DNA of 64,000 nt from Diplosphaera chodatii (Eukaryota > Chlorophyta > Trebouxiophyceae > Prasiolales > Stichococcaceae): the NCBI GenBank assembly GCA_032358165.1, contig JAALGY010000053.1:2542001-2606000 (forward strand), read 5' to 3'. The position numbers and the translations under genes were made by a program. The notes beneath the pieces were generated by a model. The model saw only the letters and a program-made list of their open reading frames with translations, made no database searches and had not been told where the DNA came from. Positions 63,419 to 64,000 of the stretch are shown in pieces. Within the stretch, counting starts at the first letter, position 1. Every line of letters starts with the position of its first letter.

Positions 63419-64000
63419 CTCGTGGCTGGCGCACGTTCGCCCAGCTGCGCTCATTCAGTTGTGATGCTGCAGTTACCTGCTGCTATGCGCACGCCGCACA
63501 CAACAAACAGTCCTTCCACATGCATCTGTACGTGCTGATGACGCAGCTGCTGATGTGCGCAGTGTGACCTCATTGATGCGGATCACTGCCGCCCGCCCAC
63601 GTCATATATCTGAGGACGTGCGGAGGCGATCACTGGAGACTGCTTTACAGCATGTGGGTGGTTGCTTAGCGTAGGCTCTGTGCGGTGCAACACAGTGGCA
63701 CCAGATGTTGTGATCAGCGTTGGGAGGACCTGTTGCCATTTTCTGCTTGGGTGATAGACTAGACAGTGCACAACAGCGTTTCAACCCCTTCTGATTTTGG
63801 ACACTACTGTGCAAGCTGTGACGGAGGCAATGAACTGCTGCAAACGTCCATCACAATTGTCGCGGACCAATGGCTACACATGCGCACCTGCAGACCTGCC
63901 AACATAGCCTAAACACGTTCTGTATATGGGAATTCCACTGAACAAGTGACATGCTCCATCCAGTGGCTTCAGCTGGCATGCCCCAAACTGTCACAGCATC
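63419..64000. other. 3' flank of PGI
   Basis: This should contain the PGI 3' UTR. I see no exon, RNA gene or repeat to the right edge. Confidence 0.5.

Overview
The window looks like nuclear DNA of a green alga (Chlorophyta, probably a trebouxiophyte such as a Chlorella or Coccomyxa relative). The evidence is: very intron-rich genes (up to 32 exons) with short introns; GC-rich codon third positions; 5' splice sites dominated by GTGCGN and GTGAGN; plant-type homologues (cytosolic-type phosphoglucose isomerase, a NERD1-like FG-GAP protein, a BIG BROTHER-type RING ligase, a FOLT1-like carrier); and short plant-type telomere repeats (TTTAGGG) inside introns. There are no bacterial operons, CRISPR arrays or intact mobile elements. 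Species and family assignments come from recall of protein families, not from a search.

Layout, left to right: a DIS3/DIS3L-type exoribonuclease running off the left edge (minus); RNase P/MRP subunit POP5 (minus); an RGG-rich RNA-binding-like protein (plus); a lysine-tailed disordered protein of unknown function (minus); a 1.7 kb gene-poor stretch; a GDP-sugar transporter (plus); a BIG BROTHER-like RING-H2 E3 ligase (plus); an unknown multi-exon gene region (minus, 17.2-22.8 kb); the complete 32-exon tripeptidyl-peptidase II gene (minus, 23.1-35.0 kb); a plastid-targeted lin0512-family protein (plus); a VIT-type iron transporter (minus); a NERD1-like FG-GAP membrane protein (minus); a tRNA-Thr(CGU) (minus); a FOLT1/SLC25A32-like carrier (minus); a kinase-less BUBR1/MAD3 checkpoint protein with an unusual repeat array (minus); and glucose-6-phosphate isomerase (plus).

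Gene models were assembled by hand from donor and acceptor sites and checked for reading-phase continuity. For POP5, the RGG protein, the Lys-rich protein, the nucleotide-sugar transporter, the E3 ligase, TPP2, VIT, NERD1, the carrier, MAD3 and PGI every junction keeps phase. The lin0512 gene has two unresolved junctions, the unknown gene lacks a confident 5' end, and the exonuclease lacks its first exon and everything past base 1.

The genes are not functionally linked. Neighbours are arranged divergently (POP5/RGG, Lys-rich/transporter, TPP2/lin0512, MAD3/PGI), convergently, or head-to-tail. The most unusual item is the MAD3-like protein: it has two KEN boxes, a TPR domain and a GLEBS-like Bub3 site, no kinase domain, and seven copies of an EDT-containing motif, four of them in tandem repeats of about 40 residues.
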